Below, in pieces: positions 43,702 through 53,478 of a stretch of 64,000 nucleotides of DNA (the stretch's first letter is position 1; the number at the start of each line of letters is the position of its first letter). The DNA is from Loktanella sp. 5RATIMAR09. GTDB taxonomy: Bacteria; Pseudomonadota; Alphaproteobacteria; Rhodobacterales; Rhodobacteraceae. The stretch spans positions 310,001-374,000 of the forward strand of contig NZ_LJAL01000001.1 of NCBI RefSeq assembly GCF_001419985.1, in the 5' to 3' direction. Below the pieces are notes generated by a model. It did no database searches and was not told where the DNA came from. It saw only the letters and a list, made by a program, of their open reading frames with translations. The translations under genes and the position numbers were made by a program.

Positions 43702-44334
43702 ATGGCGCGTGGTGGCCATAACAAGGAACGCGATGATGTTGAACGTAAGTGCATCGTCACGGGCGAAGTGCAGCCAAAGGCTGGCTTGATCCGCTTTGTT
43801 GTGGGCCCTGACAATCAGGTTGTGCCTGATGTTCTGGGCAAACTGCCGGGCCGGGGCATGTATGTGACGGCTGACCGCAAGACGCTGGAAGAAGCGAAGA
43901 AAGGTCAGTTTTCACGTTCCGCCAAGCAAGCGGTCACCGTGCCCGACGGTCTGATGGACGAGGTTGAGCGCCAACTTGCCCGCCGCACCGTTGACCTGAT
44001 CGCATTGACCCGCAAAGCGGGCCGTGCGGTCTGCGGATTTGAGAAAGTAAAGGGTTGGCTCGCCGGTGGTGAGCGGGTCCGTGTTCTGGTTCAGGCCTCT
44101 GACGGGTCGGAACGTGGCAAAACGAAATTATGGACGCCCGAGGGCGCCCGATACTTTGGCTGCCTGACGGCACAGGAATTGGGTTTGGCATTTGGGCGGC
44201 AAAGTGTGATACATGGCGCGCTTGCGACTGGCAGACTCAGCGATCGTGTTGTAGAGGAAGCCACAAAGCTACGCGGATTACGCGAAGGGAACGGGGGCGA
44301 TACGGCCCTCGGGAAGGATAAAGAAGCTAAATGA
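43702..44334 (+). CDS. YlxR-L7Ae fusion RNA-binding protein
   Basis: The N-terminal part is a YlxR (DUF448) domain with [20 protein letters not shown] and [13 protein letters not shown]. The second half, from about residue 90, resembles an L7Ae/ribosomal L30e-like fold ([20 protein letters not shown]). The two-domain form, 210 residues, is common in alphaproteobacteria and always sits between nusA and infB. Its exact function is unknown. AGGGG lies upstream of the ATG, and it overlaps infB by ATGA. Confidence 0.9.
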   Translation: MARGGHNKERDDVERKCIVTGEVQPKAGLIRFVVGPDNQVVPDVLGKLPGRGMYVTADRKTLEEAKKGQFSRSAKQAVTVPDGLMDEVERQLARRTVDLIALTRKAGRAVCGFEKVKGWLAGGERVRVLVQASDGSERGKTKLWTPEGARYFGCLTAQELGLAFGRQSVIHGALATGRLSDRVVEEATKLRGLREGNGGDTALGKDKEAK

Positions 44335-46814
44335 GCGATAACGACGGTAAAAAGACACTCGGCCTTGGTGGTTCACGTCCCAGCAACGTGAAGCAGAGCT
44401 TTAGCCATGGGCGGACCAAAAACGTCGTGGTGGAAACCAAACGCAAACGCGTTGTGGTGCCGAAGCCCGGTGCAGCCAAACCTACGACAACCGGTGGCCC
44501 CGTTGGCGGCGATCCTAAAAAGCGTCCCGCGGGTATTTCCGATGTCGAACTAGAGCGCCGGATGAATGCGCTGAAGATGGCAAAAGCCCGCGAGGCCGAA
44601 GAGGCCGCCGCGCGCGAAGCTGACGAAAAAGAACGCGCCGCCGAGCGTGAAGCGCGCCGCGCCGAGATGGAGGCCAAAGAGGCCGAGGATCGCGAGCGCG
44701 AAGAGCGTGCCAAGGCGAAAGCCGAGGAAGAAGAGCGCAAGGCCGCTGCTGCTGCGAAAGCCAAGGCGATCGCAGATGCGCCGCCTGCCGCCGCTGCTGT
44801 TCCCGGTGAAACCGAGATTTCCCGCCCGTCTGCCGCGCCGCGCAAAGCGGATCGCGGAAACGATGCGCGTGACAAGGAAACCAAGCCGAAACAAAACCGT
44901 GGCGGTGAAGATAACCGCCGCTCTGGCAAGCTGACGCTGAACGATGCGATGGCTGGCCGCGAAGGTGGGCGTCAGCGCTCGATGGCTGCAATGAAGCGCA
45001 AGCAGGATCGCGCCCGTGCGAAAGCGATGGGCGGATCGGTCGAGCGTGAAAAGGTCTTCCGCGAAGTGGCGCTGCCCGAGGCGATCACTGTGTCGGAACT
45101 GGCCAACCGGATGACCGAGCGTGTTGCCGACGTTGTGAAAGCGTTGATGACCAACGGTATCATGGCGACGCAGAACCAGACAATTGATGCGGATACCGCT
45201 GAATTGATTATCGAAGAGTTCGGCCACACAGTTGTGCGTGTCTCTGATGCAGACGTCGAAGACGTTATTCAGGCGGTTCAGGACAAGCCAGAGGATCTCA
45301 AACCGCGTCCACCGATCATCACGATCATGGGCCACGTTGACCACGGCAAAACCTCGCTGCTGGATGCGATCCGTAACGCCAAAGTCGTTGCTGGCGAAGC
45401 AGGCGGCATCACGCAGCATATCGGCGCCTATCAGGTCACGACCGAAAGCGGTGCGGTTCTGTCTTTCCTCGATACACCGGGCCACGCCGCCTTTACCTCG
45501 ATGCGTTCGCGCGGTGCGCAGGTCACAGATATCGTTGTACTCGTTGTCGCGGCGGATGACGCTGTGATGCCACAAACCGTTGAGGCGATTAACCACGCGA
45601 AAGCGGCGAAAGTGCCGATGATCGTGGCGATCAACAAGATCGACAAACCAGAGGCAAACCCTGACAAAGTGCGCACCGATCTGTTGCAGCACGAAGTGAT
45701 TGTCGAGAAAATGTCCGGCGATGTGCAAGACGTCGAAGTGTCGGCTATCACGGGCAAAGGTCTTGACGAGCTTCTAGAAGCGATTGCGCTGCAGGCCGAA
45801 ATTCTTGAATTGAAAGCCAACCCTGACCGCGCTGCCGAAGGTGCCGTGATCGAGGCGCAGCTTGACGTGGGCCGTGGCCCCGTTGCGACTGTTCTGGTGC
45901 AGAACGGGACATTGCGCCAAGGCGATATCTTTGTTGTGGGCGAGCAGTACGGCAAGGTCCGTGCGCTGATCAACGACAAAGGTGAGCGTGTGCAAGAAGC
46001 GGGTCCTGCGGTTCCGGTTGAGGTGCTCGGCCTGAATGGCACACCAGAAGCGGGCGACGTGCTGAACGTGGTTGATACCGATGCGCAGGCGCGTGAAATC
46101 GCGGAATACCGTGAAAAGGCCGCGAAAGAAAAACGCGCTGCTGCCGGTGCTGCGACGACGCTGGAACAGCTGATGGCGAACGCCAAGGCCGACGAAAATG
46201 TCAGTGAACTGCCGATTGTGGTAAAAGCTGACGTGCAAGGCTCGGCAGAAGCCATTGTGCAAGCGATGGAAAAGATCGGCAACGACGAGGTGCGTGTGCG
46301 TGTCCTGCACTCTGGTGTTGGTGCGATCACCGAAACCGATATCGGCCTAGCCGAAGCATCCGGCGCGCCTGTCTTTGGCTTTAACGTCCGTGCGAATGCC
46401 TCGGCACGAAACACCGCCAACCAGAAGGGTGTCGAGATCCGCTATTATTCGGTCATCTACGATCTTGTGGACGACGTAAAAGCGGCGGCCTCTGGTCTGT
46501 TGTCTGCGGAAATTCGCGAAAAGTTCATCGGCTATGCCAACATCAAAGAGGTCTTCAAGGTCTCCAATGTTGGTAAAGTCGCGGGCTGTCTTGTGACAGA
46601 AGGTGTTGCGCGTCGTTCTGCGGGTGTGCGTTTGCTGCGCGACAACGTCGTGATCCACGAAGGTACGCTGAAAACGCTGAAGCGCTTTAAGGACGAGGTT
46701 GCCGAGGTGCAATCCGGTCAGGAATGCGGCATGGCGTTCGAGAACTATGATGATATCCGCCCGAACGACGTGATCGAGATTTTCGAGCGCGAAGAGGTTG
46801 AACGGAACCTTTAA
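44331..46814 (+). CDS. infB: Translation initiation factor IF-2
   Basis: IF-2 is the GTPase that brings initiator tRNA to the 30S subunit. The 827-residue protein has a long charged, Ala/Glu/Arg-rich N-terminal region (about residues 60-200), an IF2N domain, and the G domain beginning with G1 [12 protein letters not shown]. The G3 DTPGHAAF and G4 NKID motifs follow, and C-terminal domains end in [10 protein letters not shown]. It starts within the YlxR gene stop (ATGA). A strong terminator closes the operon. Confidence 0.97.
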   Translation: MSDNDGKKTLGLGGSRPSNVKQSFSHGRTKNVVVETKRKRVVVPKPGAAKPTTTGGPVGGDPKKRPAGISDVELERRMNALKMAKAREAEEAAAREADEKERAAEREARRAEMEAKEAEDREREERAKAKAEEEERKAAAAAKAKAIADAPPAAAAVPGETEISRPSAAPRKADRGNDARDKETKPKQNRGGEDNRRSGKLTLNDAMAGREGGRQRSMAAMKRKQDRARAKAMGGSVEREKVFREVALPEAITVSELANRMTERVADVVKALMTNGIMATQNQTIDADTAELIIEEFGHTVVRVSDADVEDVIQAVQDKPEDLKPRPPIITIMGHVDHGKTSLLDAIRNAKVVAGEAGGITQHIGAYQVTTESGAVLSFLDTPGHAAFTSMRSRGAQVTDIVVLVVAADDAVMPQTVEAINHAKAAKVPMIVAINKIDKPEANPDKVRTDLLQHEVIVEKMSGDVQDVEVSAITGKGLDELLEAIALQAEILELKANPDRAAEGAVIEAQLDVGRGPVATVLVQNGTLRQGDIFVVGEQYGKVRALINDKGERVQEAGPAVPVEVLGLNGTPEAGDVLNVVDTDAQAREIAEYREKAAKEKRAAAGAATTLEQLMANAKADENVSELPIVVKADVQGSAEAIVQAMEKIGNDEVRVRVLHSGVGAITETDIGLAEASGAPVFGFNVRANASARNTANQKGVEIRYYSVIYDLVDDVKAAASGLLSAEIREKFIGYANIKEVFKVSNVGKVAGCLVTEGVARRSAGVRLLRDNVVIHEGTLKTLKRFKDEVAEVQSGQECGMAFENYDDIRPNDVIEIFEREEVERNL

Positions 46815-46833
46815 GAACGGGTTTCAGGAATAG

Positions 46834-46865
46834 AAAAAGGGCGGCCCTAGCGGGCCGCCCTTTTT
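46834..46865 (+). terminator. Intrinsic terminator after infB
   Basis: A perfect 9-bp stem GGGCGGCCC / GGGCCGCCC with loop TAGC is flanked by AAAAA and TTTTT. It is strong in both directions and lies 20 bases after the infB stop. Confidence 0.92.
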
Positions 46866-46893
46866 GCATATCATCTGCGGTGGCTGTGACATG

Positions 46894-46915
46894 GCGATTG
46901 GCTGCAATCGCTTTT
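46894..46915 (+). terminator. Second hairpin with T-run downstream of infB
   Basis: GCGATTG and CAATCGC pair around a GCTG loop, followed by TTTT. It is weaker than the first terminator and could back it up for plus-strand transcripts. On the minus strand no T-run follows. Confidence 0.4.
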
Positions 46916-46950
46916 CAAGCCGAACGCGACTATCGCGCGCAGAAACTGAT

Positions 46951-47892
46951 TCATTTGAGGTTCTTTATATCTGCTGCTTCCATGCGTTGTTTGGCTCTAC
47001 GACCCAAGGGTGCGATGTGCAGCCTGCGGCTGAGAAAGGAAACGAGAGTATCGTACACTCCGTATCGCTTGAACCTGAAGCGCCACACACCGCGCTTGTT
47101 TATTGCCCACAAGGACAGCTTCTTGGCGGTGCTTGGAACGGCGGAGAGATAGCCGCTGGCGGTGTAGCCGGATGTTGAGAGAAGGGTGCCGATCTTTTGT
47201 TCGACAAGTGATACTTCATCGCTTGTCTGCTTGTGCTTCCATTGAAAGATCAATGTGGGATCCGGCTTGGAGTAGGTACTTTTCAAATTATAATCCAGCA
47301 TCTTTGGATCGTAGTCTTCCCCACAAAATGCGGAAATCGTGGAAAGAGTGTCTTCAGGCGCTGTTATAAGTCCTTCATATTGGATTGTCATGCTTTGCGT
47401 CTGTGCAACTTGTGGCTGGCAGGCATGCCACTCATTCTCTGTATTGATCCAGTGGTCGACACCAAAATAGACATGTCCCGCCCAACCCATACCAACCGAT
47501 GAACGCGCCACATCACGTGGATCACGCACGAGATGGATTATGCGCGCATCAGGGAAGACATCCAGTGCCTTGGATAGTCCTCTGTGCAGAACGAGGACTG
47601 CGGTCTTTGCACCATTTTCTGAAATCTGATCAAGAAAGCGCTCTGGTGTTGGTGGTGACATTTCATCTGCTTTGTACCGCTCTTCAAATGCGCGATACAT
47701 TCTGTCACTTTGCAATGCGGATAAATCATACCGATATGACCTTGCGTCGGGCAGCAGATGGTCAAACATGAAGTCCGTTTCCGCCGGGCATGATATGTTG
47801 GTATTTGCATCCAACATCAATCTCAGCAGTGTCGATCCTGATCGAAGCGCACCGAAGACGATAACCGGGGGTGCCGTTGCCCGTCCTGTCAT
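46951..47892 (-). CDS. Sulfotransferase
   Basis: A 313-residue sulfotransferase of the Sulfotransfer_3 type that would move sulfate from PAPS to a hydroxyl or amino group. The 5'-phosphosulfate loop is FGALRSGSTLLRLML, and the 3'-phosphate segment is IHLVRDPRDVARSSVGM. ATG at 47892 has AAGGAAG upstream; a TTG at 47931 would add 13 residues. The acceptor is unknown. The gene appears AT-richer than the infB and argJ genes around it and is flanked by hairpins, so it may be acquired. CysQ at 59545-60342 would recycle its PAP product. Confidence 0.83.
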   Translation of the reverse strand: MTGRATAPPVIVFGALRSGSTLLRLMLDANTNISCPAETDFMFDHLLPDARSYRYDLSALQSDRMYRAFEERYKADEMSPPTPERFLDQISENGAKTAVLVLHRGLSKALDVFPDARIIHLVRDPRDVARSSVGMGWAGHVYFGVDHWINTENEWHACQPQVAQTQSMTIQYEGLITAPEDTLSTISAFCGEDYDPKMLDYNLKSTYSKPDPTLIFQWKHKQTSDEVSLVEQKIGTLLSTSGYTASGYLSAVPSTAKKLSLWAINKRGVWRFRFKRYGVYDTLVSFLSRRLHIAPLGRRAKQRMEAADIKNLK

Positions 47893-48010
47893 GGATGACG
47901 CTTCCTTATCTCTTTGGCATAGATTGGACAAAAGACTCTTGGGTTATGTATTGCAGGATTGATAACCCGTTTTCACTAGCGGATTTTGCGGCAAAAGTCA
48001 CCACTGTGCT

Positions 48011-48409
48011 CTACAACCAATCCCTTAAAATCGGGATCAATGGTACATCTGCCGCCGGCATCGGGTAATTGCGTAGATCATTTGCCCGCACCCATTTGAG
48101 CGCCTGTCCCTCGCGCGATTGCGGGGTTCCATCCCATTTCCGGCAGGCGAACAGCGGCATCAGCAGGTGGAAATTCTCGTAAGTATGGCTGGCAAAGGTC
48201 AGCGGCGCGAGGCAGGATGCCCATGTATCAATGCCCAATTCCTCTTGCAGTTCGCGGATCAGCGCGACTTCGGGCGTTTCGCCCGTCTCCACCTTGCCGC
48301 CGGGGAATTCCCAAAGGCCAGCCATGGACTTTCCTTCGGGGCGTTGCGCCAAAAGGACGCGGCCGTCGCCATCAATCAAGGCGACAGCAGACACCAGAAC
48401 AGTCTTCAT
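48011..48409 (-). CDS. mutT: 8-oxo-dGTP diphosphatase MutT
   Basis: The 132-residue NUDIX protein matches MutT. VLLAQRPEGKSMAGLWEFPG leads into the box GGKVETGETPEVALIRELQEELGI, with the metal-binding glutamates in RELQEELG. MutT removes 8-oxo-dGTP from the nucleotide pool. It overlaps argJ by 4 bases and is the last gene of the parvulin-argJ-mutT minus-strand run. A GGGTTAT/ATAACCC inverted repeat (47941-47968) follows, without a T-run on this strand. Confidence 0.9.
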   Translation of the reverse strand: MKTVLVSAVALIDGDGRVLLAQRPEGKSMAGLWEFPGGKVETGETPEVALIRELQEELGIDTWASCLAPLTFASHTYENFHLLMPLFACRKWDGTPQSREGQALKWVRANDLRNYPMPAADVPLIPILRDWL

Positions 48410-49620
48410 GAGCGGTAATCGGCGTTGATTGTGATGTAGCCGTGGGTCAGATCACAAGTCCAAACGGTGCTTGCCCCGCCGCCGATCCCCAGATCAACCC
48501 CGATCTCAAGCTCGGCGTTTTTCATATAGGCGCTGGTGGCCTCTTCTGAATAATCCGGCGCGCGCCAGCCATTCTCGGCGACAGTGATATCGCCAAACCG
48601 AATGCTGAGTGTGTCGCGGTCTGCTGCAGCGCCTGACTTGCCCACAGCCATCACAATGCGCCCCCAGTTGGCGTCTTCACCTGCGATCGCGGTTTTTACC
48701 AGAGGTGAATTGGCGATGGAGAGTGCCACTTTATGGGCGTCGTTATCATTCTCTGCGCCGATCACTTTGACCGTTACGAACTTGGTCGCCCCTTCGCCGT
48801 CACGCACGACCTGATGCGCGAGGTCCTGCATGACATCGTGCAAGGCCGCTGCGAAATCGGCGTTTCCTGTCACATCCACACCTGATGCGCCAGTTGCGGC
48901 CATCAAAAGTGAGTCAGAGGTCGATGTGTCGCTATCGACGGTGATGCAGTTAAAGGTTTTTGCGTTGGTTTCAGAGACAAGCGTCTGCAAATCCGCCTGC
49001 CCGATCTGCGCATCGGTAAAGATATAGACCAGCATCGTCGCCATATCCGGTGCGATCATGCCAGAGCCTTTGGCGATACCAGCGATCTTCACGTCTTTGC
49101 CGTCCACCGTGATTGTGGCTGCGGCGCCTTTGGCAAAAGTATCGGTGGTCATAATCGCGCGGGCGGCGTTTTCAATCTCGTCCGCGCTTTGGTTTGCGTG
49201 CAATTCCGCGATCTTGGCAATGATCCGGTCATGTGGCAGCGGCTCACCGATGACGCCTGTTGATGCGGTGAAAATCCGGTCCATAGGCGCGCCTGTTTCG
49301 GCCGCCACGGCCTGACAAACCGCTTCAACCGATGCGCTGCCGCGGCTGCCGGTGAAGGCATTTGAATTGCCCGAGTTTACCAGGAAAGCAGCGATATCGC
49401 TGGTGTCACTGCCCAGTTTCGCCTGACAATCCAGCACAGGTGCAGAGCGTGTGGCCGAGCGCGTGAAGACCCCGGCAACAGCAGAGCCGGGCGCGACGAT
49501 CGCCAGCATCACATCGGTACGGTTCTTGTATTTGACGCCTGCGGAGGCCGCCGCAAAGGTGACCCCGCCAATTTTGGGCAGTTCCGGAAAGGTTGCGGGG
49601 GCAAGGGGCGAAACAGGCAT
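48406..49620 (-). CDS. argJ: Bifunctional ornithine acetyltransferase / N-acetylglutamate synthase
   Basis: ArgJ moves the acetyl group from N-acetylornithine to glutamate, keeping arginine synthesis cyclic, and can make N-acetylglutamate from acetyl-CoA. It self-cleaves at an A-T bond; here KGSGMIAPDMATML puts the nucleophile at Thr195. Other marks are LVNSGNSNAFTG, TASTGVIGEPLP and the C-terminal SYLT-like HGYITINADYRS. Length is 404 residues. It starts 6 bases after the parvulin stop and overlaps mutT. Confidence 0.95.
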   Translation of the reverse strand: MPVSPLAPATFPELPKIGGVTFAAASAGVKYKNRTDVMLAIVAPGSAVAGVFTRSATRSAPVLDCQAKLGSDTSDIAAFLVNSGNSNAFTGSRGSASVEAVCQAVAAETGAPMDRIFTASTGVIGEPLPHDRIIAKIAELHANQSADEIENAARAIMTTDTFAKGAAATITVDGKDVKIAGIAKGSGMIAPDMATMLVYIFTDAQIGQADLQTLVSETNAKTFNCITVDSDTSTSDSLLMAATGASGVDVTGNADFAAALHDVMQDLAHQVVRDGEGATKFVTVKVIGAENDNDAHKVALSIANSPLVKTAIAGEDANWGRIVMAVGKSGAAADRDTLSIRFGDITVAENGWRAPDYSEEATSAYMKNAELEIGVDLGIGGGASTVWTCDLTHGYITINADYRS

Positions 49621-49626
49621 ATCAGA

Positions 49627-50469
49627 TCAATCCAGCAGGTTGGTTGCATCAATCAGGCTGGGGTCAAACTGGCCCGGCTCTGGTTTTGTAATTGTTTCCT
49701 CTGCCGCCAACGCGTCCAGACGGACAGTGATTGCCGCCTCTTGGAGTTCGGCGGTCAGCTCGCGGCGGACCTCGTCAAGTGTCGGGCCGGCCTGGATCCG
49801 CTTGTCGAGCAGTGTCGCAACATGCCAGCCGAACTGGGTTTCAAACGGCTCGGTCACGCCACCGACCTCAAGCGCTGTCACGGCGGTTTCGAATTCTGGC
49901 ACCATCGCGCCAGCGCCGAACCACCCCAGATTGCCGCCATTCGCGCCTGTTGGTCCTGTGGAAACATCACGGGCTACATCAGCAAAGGCCGCACCTTCAT
50001 CAATGCGCGTCTTGGCTGCGGCGGCTTCTTCTTGTGTTTCGACAAGAAGATGTGCGGCGTTGAATTCCTCGATCTCTTCGGCATTCGCATATCGCGCTTC
50101 ATAGGCGGCCTGTAGATCTGCCTCGGTTACTGCATTTTCGGCAATCTGTGTAATCTCTTCGGCCGCAAGCAAAGAACGGCGTTCGTTCAGCAGCGTAAAG
50201 TTCGTGCGCGCCGAAGGTTCGCCTGCTGCATCCGCCAAAAGCTGTTGCTGGATCAGTTGATCGACAAGACCATCAAAAAGCACTTCGGCAGGGAGTTGCG
50301 CATACTGCGGCGGCAGCAGGGTGCGGGCGATGATAATCTCGCCCATGGTGATCTCTGTCTCGCCAACAGTGGCAACAACTGTGTCAGCTGTTACGTCTTG
50401 GGCGAAGGCCCCGGTGGACAAAGTGGCGGCCACAGCAGTTGCACCCAAAAATGTAACATGTTTCAGCAT
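49627..50469 (-). CDS. Periplasmic parvulin-type peptidyl-prolyl isomerase
   Basis: The 280-residue protein has a Sec signal peptide cut after AFA and a SurA/PrsA-like N-terminal helix region. A rotamase (PpiC) domain around 135-235 has FNAAHLLVETQEEA, GPTGANGGNLGWFGAGAMVPEFE and TQFGWHVATLLDKR. It would help outer-membrane or secreted proteins fold. It is divergent from secA across 196 bases, a sensible pairing for export. A long charged tail follows the PPIase domain. Confidence 0.9.
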   Translation of the reverse strand: MLKHVTFLGATAVAATLSTGAFAQDVTADTVVATVGETEITMGEIIIARTLLPPQYAQLPAEVLFDGLVDQLIQQQLLADAAGEPSARTNFTLLNERRSLLAAEEITQIAENAVTEADLQAAYEARYANAEEIEEFNAAHLLVETQEEAAAAKTRIDEGAAFADVARDVSTGPTGANGGNLGWFGAGAMVPEFETAVTALEVGGVTEPFETQFGWHVATLLDKRIQAGPTLDEVRRELTAELQEAAITVRLDALAAEETITKPEPGQFDPSLIDATNLLD

Positions 50470-50665
50470 TATACGTTCCCTTGATAGGCCGCGGCGGCCC
50501 GCGGCGTTGACACTGTACTGGCAGCCCCTTACATCCCAAAGATGCCTCGAGGAGGCCGTTATAGTTCGATAATCTTGGCCCTTTCTAAGTGGCCTGAAGC
50601 GGGCCTACAAGCGACCTCCTCTCAAATAGATGTCAGACAGGCGCCGAGGCGCCATCGGAGAGAAC
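50470..50665. promoter_or_regulatory. Divergent intergenic region between parvulin and secA genes
   Basis: This 196-base region must hold both promoters. A perfect TTGACA at 50507-50512 and a TATAGT at 50560-50565 are visible on the plus strand but are too far apart to pair. GGCGCC-GA-GGCGCC (50641-50654) could fold next to the secA ribosome-binding site (GGAGAGAAC). I see no convincing SecM-like leader peptide. Confidence 0.4.
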
Positions 50666-53374
50666 ATGCTGGGTTTCGGAACTATTGCCAAAAAGGTGTT
50701 TGGCACCGCAAACGACCGCAAAGTAAAAGCCGCCCGCCCCTTGGTCGACAGGATCAATGCGCTGGAGCCCGAGTTTGAGGCGCTTTCTGACGAAGGCATC
50801 AAGCAAAAGACAGAAGAGCTTGCCAAGCGTGCAATGGGCGGCGAGAGCCTTGATGATCTGTTGCCGGAGGCATTTGCCAACTGCCGCGAGGCTGCGAAAC
50901 GTGCCCTGGGTTTGCGGGCGTTTGACACCCAGCTCAAGGGCGGCATCTTTCTGCATCAGGGCAATATCGCCGAAATGAAAACCGGTGAAGGCAAAACGCT
51001 TGTTGCGACCTTCCCCGCCTATTTGAACGCGCTGACAGGCAAAGGCGTGCATATCGTTACTGTGAACGACTATCTGGCGCGCCGTGACGCGGAATGGATG
51101 AGCAAGGTGTATGGCGCCTTGGGTCTGACCACCGGTGTGGTCTACCCCCAGCAGCCAGAAAGCGAAAAGAAAGCCGCCTATGCCTGTGACGTGACCTATG
51201 CCACCAACAACGAGCTGGGTTTTGACTATCTGCGCGACAACATGAAATCCGAGCTGAGCCAGATGTTCCAACGCGAACATAACTTTGCGATTGTGGACGA
51301 AGTCGACAGTATCCTGATTGATGAGGCGCGCACACCGCTGATCATTTCCGGCCCCGCGCAAGACCGGTCCGACATGTACGCGACCATCGACAAAGTGATC
51401 CCTGGTGTGGCGGATGACCACTTTACGCTTGATGAAAAGACCCGCCAGGTGTCGTTCACGGAAGAAGGCAACGACTTTCTTGAAGAAAAACTCGGTGCTG
51501 CGGGGCTCTTGCCTGAAGGGCAGACGCTTTATGATCCCGAAAGTGCGACTTTGGTCCACCACGTGAACCAGGCATTGCGCGCGCACAAACTGTTTACCAA
51601 GGACAAAGACTATATTGTCCGCGATGATGAAGTCGTGCTGATTGATGAATTCACTGGTCGTATGATGGCGGGTCGCCGTCTGTCGGACGGTCTGCATCAG
51701 GCAATTGAGGCGAAAGAAGGCTGCACGATCAAGCCTGAGAACGTGACTTTGGCCTCTGTGACCTTCCAGAACTATTTCCGCCTTTACGACAAACTGGGCG
51801 GCATGACGGGTACCGCTGCGACCGAGGCAGAGGAATTCCGTGAAATCTATAACCTTGGCGTGGTTGAGGTGCCGACAAACCGCCCTGTTGCCCGTATCGA
51901 CGAAGACGACCAGGTATACCGGACCGCGCGCGAGAAATTCGAAGGTATCGTCGCAGAGATCAAAGAGGCCCACGCCAAAGGCCAGCCGATTCTTGTGGGT
52001 ACGACTTCGATCGAAAAGTCAGAAGCTTTGGCCGAGATGCTGAAAGCCGAGGGAATCACCTATAATATTCTCAACGCGCGGCAGCACGAAAAAGAAGCCC
52101 AGATTGTGGCCGATGCCGGCAAGCTGAATGCGGTGACGATTGCGACCAACATGGCAGGCCGTGGTACGGACATTCAGTTGGGCGGTAACGTCGAGATGCG
52201 TGTGATGCAGGCCATGGAAGAAAATCCTGACGCGGACATCGAAGCGGTTCGTGCCAAGATCGAGGCCGAAGTTGCCGATGAAAAGGAAAAGGTTAAGGCG
52301 GCTGGCGGTCTTTATGTGCTCGCGACTGAGCGCCACGAAAGCCGTCGGATTGATAACCAGCTACGTGGCCGTTCCGGCCGTCAGGGTGATCCGGGCCGTT
52401 CTGCTTTTTTCCTGTCGCTTGAAGACGACCTGATGCGGATTTTCGGCTCTGACCGTCTGGACAAAGTGCTGTCCGGTCTCGGCATGAAAGAGGGCGAGGC
52501 CATCGTGCACCCATGGGTGAACAAATCGCTGGAGCGCGCGCAGGCCAAGGTCGAAGGCCGCAACTTTGACATTCGCAAACAGTTGTTGAAGTTCGACGAT
52601 GTGATGAATGAGCAGCGCAAGGTGATCTTCTCGCAACGGCGCGATATCATGATGGCAAAGGACCTGTCCGAGGTCACAAAAGATATGCGCGATCAGGTGA
52701 TCGACGATCTTGTTCATGATTGCATGCCACCAAAAACATATGCGGATCAATGGGATACAGAGGGTCTTGCGGAAAGTGTGAAGGAACACATCGGTCTTGA
52801 TTTGCCTGTTGTTGATTGGGCTGCCGAAGAGGGCGTGGATGACGATGATATCCGCGAACGTCTTGAAGAAGCCGCCGATAAATACATGGCCGAAAAGGCA
52901 GAAGCCTTTGGCGATGAGACGATGCGCAATGTTGAAAAGCAACTCCTCTTACAAACCATTGACGCCAAATGGCGCGAACACCTGCTGACGCTTGAGCATC
53001 TGCGCTCGGTTGTTGGTTTCCGTGGATATGCTCAACGGGATCCGTTGAACGAATACAAAACCGAAGGGTTCCAGTTGTTCGAAACCATGCTGGAAAGCCT
53101 GCGTTCTGATGTCACGAAAAAGCTGGCACAGATCCGGCCGATGTCGAAGGAAGAGCAGGAAAAGATGATCGCTCAAATCCGCCAGCAGCAGGCGGCCGCA
53201 GCGGCGGCAACGGCAGGTGCAGCGGCCCCTGCGGCAGCAGCCGAGGCCACGGGAACGGTGCGTGAAGGTTTTGACGAAAACGACCCGAATACATGGGGAA
53301 ACCCCGGTCGCAATGACAGCTGCCCATGCGGATCAGGCAAAAAGTTCAAGCACTGCCACGGTCGGCTCGCCTAA
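50666..53374 (+). CDS. secA: Preprotein translocase ATPase SecA
   Basis: SecA drives proteins through SecYEG. The 902-residue protein begins [19 protein letters not shown]. It has Walker [12 protein letters not shown] and Walker [20 protein letters not shown], then [13 protein letters not shown] and the helical scaffold region. It ends in a zinc-binding tail [14 protein letters not shown] that binds SecB and phospholipid. ATG at 50666 follows GGAGAGAAC. An Ala-rich linker lies before the zinc tail. Confidence 0.97.
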   Translation: MLGFGTIAKKVFGTANDRKVKAARPLVDRINALEPEFEALSDEGIKQKTEELAKRAMGGESLDDLLPEAFANCREAAKRALGLRAFDTQLKGGIFLHQGNIAEMKTGEGKTLVATFPAYLNALTGKGVHIVTVNDYLARRDAEWMSKVYGALGLTTGVVYPQQPESEKKAAYACDVTYATNNELGFDYLRDNMKSELSQMFQREHNFAIVDEVDSILIDEARTPLIISGPAQDRSDMYATIDKVIPGVADDHFTLDEKTRQVSFTEEGNDFLEEKLGAAGLLPEGQTLYDPESATLVHHVNQALRAHKLFTKDKDYIVRDDEVVLIDEFTGRMMAGRRLSDGLHQAIEAKEGCTIKPENVTLASVTFQNYFRLYDKLGGMTGTAATEAEEFREIYNLGVVEVPTNRPVARIDEDDQVYRTAREKFEGIVAEIKEAHAKGQPILVGTTSIEKSEALAEMLKAEGITYNILNARQHEKEAQIVADAGKLNAVTIATNMAGRGTDIQLGGNVEMRVMQAMEENPDADIEAVRAKIEAEVADEKEKVKAAGGLYVLATERHESRRIDNQLRGRSGRQGDPGRSAFFLSLEDDLMRIFGSDRLDKVLSGLGMKEGEAIVHPWVNKSLERAQAKVEGRNFDIRKQLLKFDDVMNEQRKVIFSQRRDIMMAKDLSEVTKDMRDQVIDDLVHDCMPPKTYADQWDTEGLAESVKEHIGLDLPVVDWAAEEGVDDDDIRERLEEAADKYMAEKAEAFGDETMRNVEKQLLLQTIDAKWREHLLTLEHLRSVVGFRGYAQRDPLNEYKTEGFQLFETMLESLRSDVTKKLAQIRPMSKEEQEKMIAQIRQQQAAAAAATAGAAAPAAAAEATGTVREGFDENDPNTWGNPGRNDSCPCGSGKKFKHCHGRLA

Positions 53375-53415
53375 TTTCTGACATAATCGGAACACGCTAA
53401 GACCTTTAGCCAGTC

Positions 53416-53436
53416 CTGTTAACGTCACGCTAACAG
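53416..53436. promoter_or_regulatory. Inverted repeat CTGTTA-N9-TAACAG upstream of secreted-protein gene
   Basis: A perfect 6-bp inverted repeat with a 9-base spacer lies 42 bases before the ATG at 53479 and 41 bases after the secA stop. The spacing of about 1.5 helical turns between half-site centres fits a dimeric regulator's operator. It could also be a weak RNA hairpin. Confidence 0.4.
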
Positions 53437-53478
53437 TGCACCTTCATCCTAGCTTAATTTCAGCTGTGAGGGATGGGG

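Noticed and set aside
44550-45728. 392-codon minus-strand open frame opposite infB
   Set aside because: It mirrors infB codon structure, is rich in His and Arg, and has no known domain.
47941-47968. GGGTTAT / ATAACCC inverted repeat downstream of mutT
   Set aside because: The loop is 14 bases and no T-run follows on the minus strand where a terminator would be needed; kept only as context for the sulfotransferase islet.
50633-51973. 446-codon minus-strand open frame opposite secA
   Set aside because: It lies within the conserved secA coding region, lacks any family motif and has no supported ribosome-binding site.
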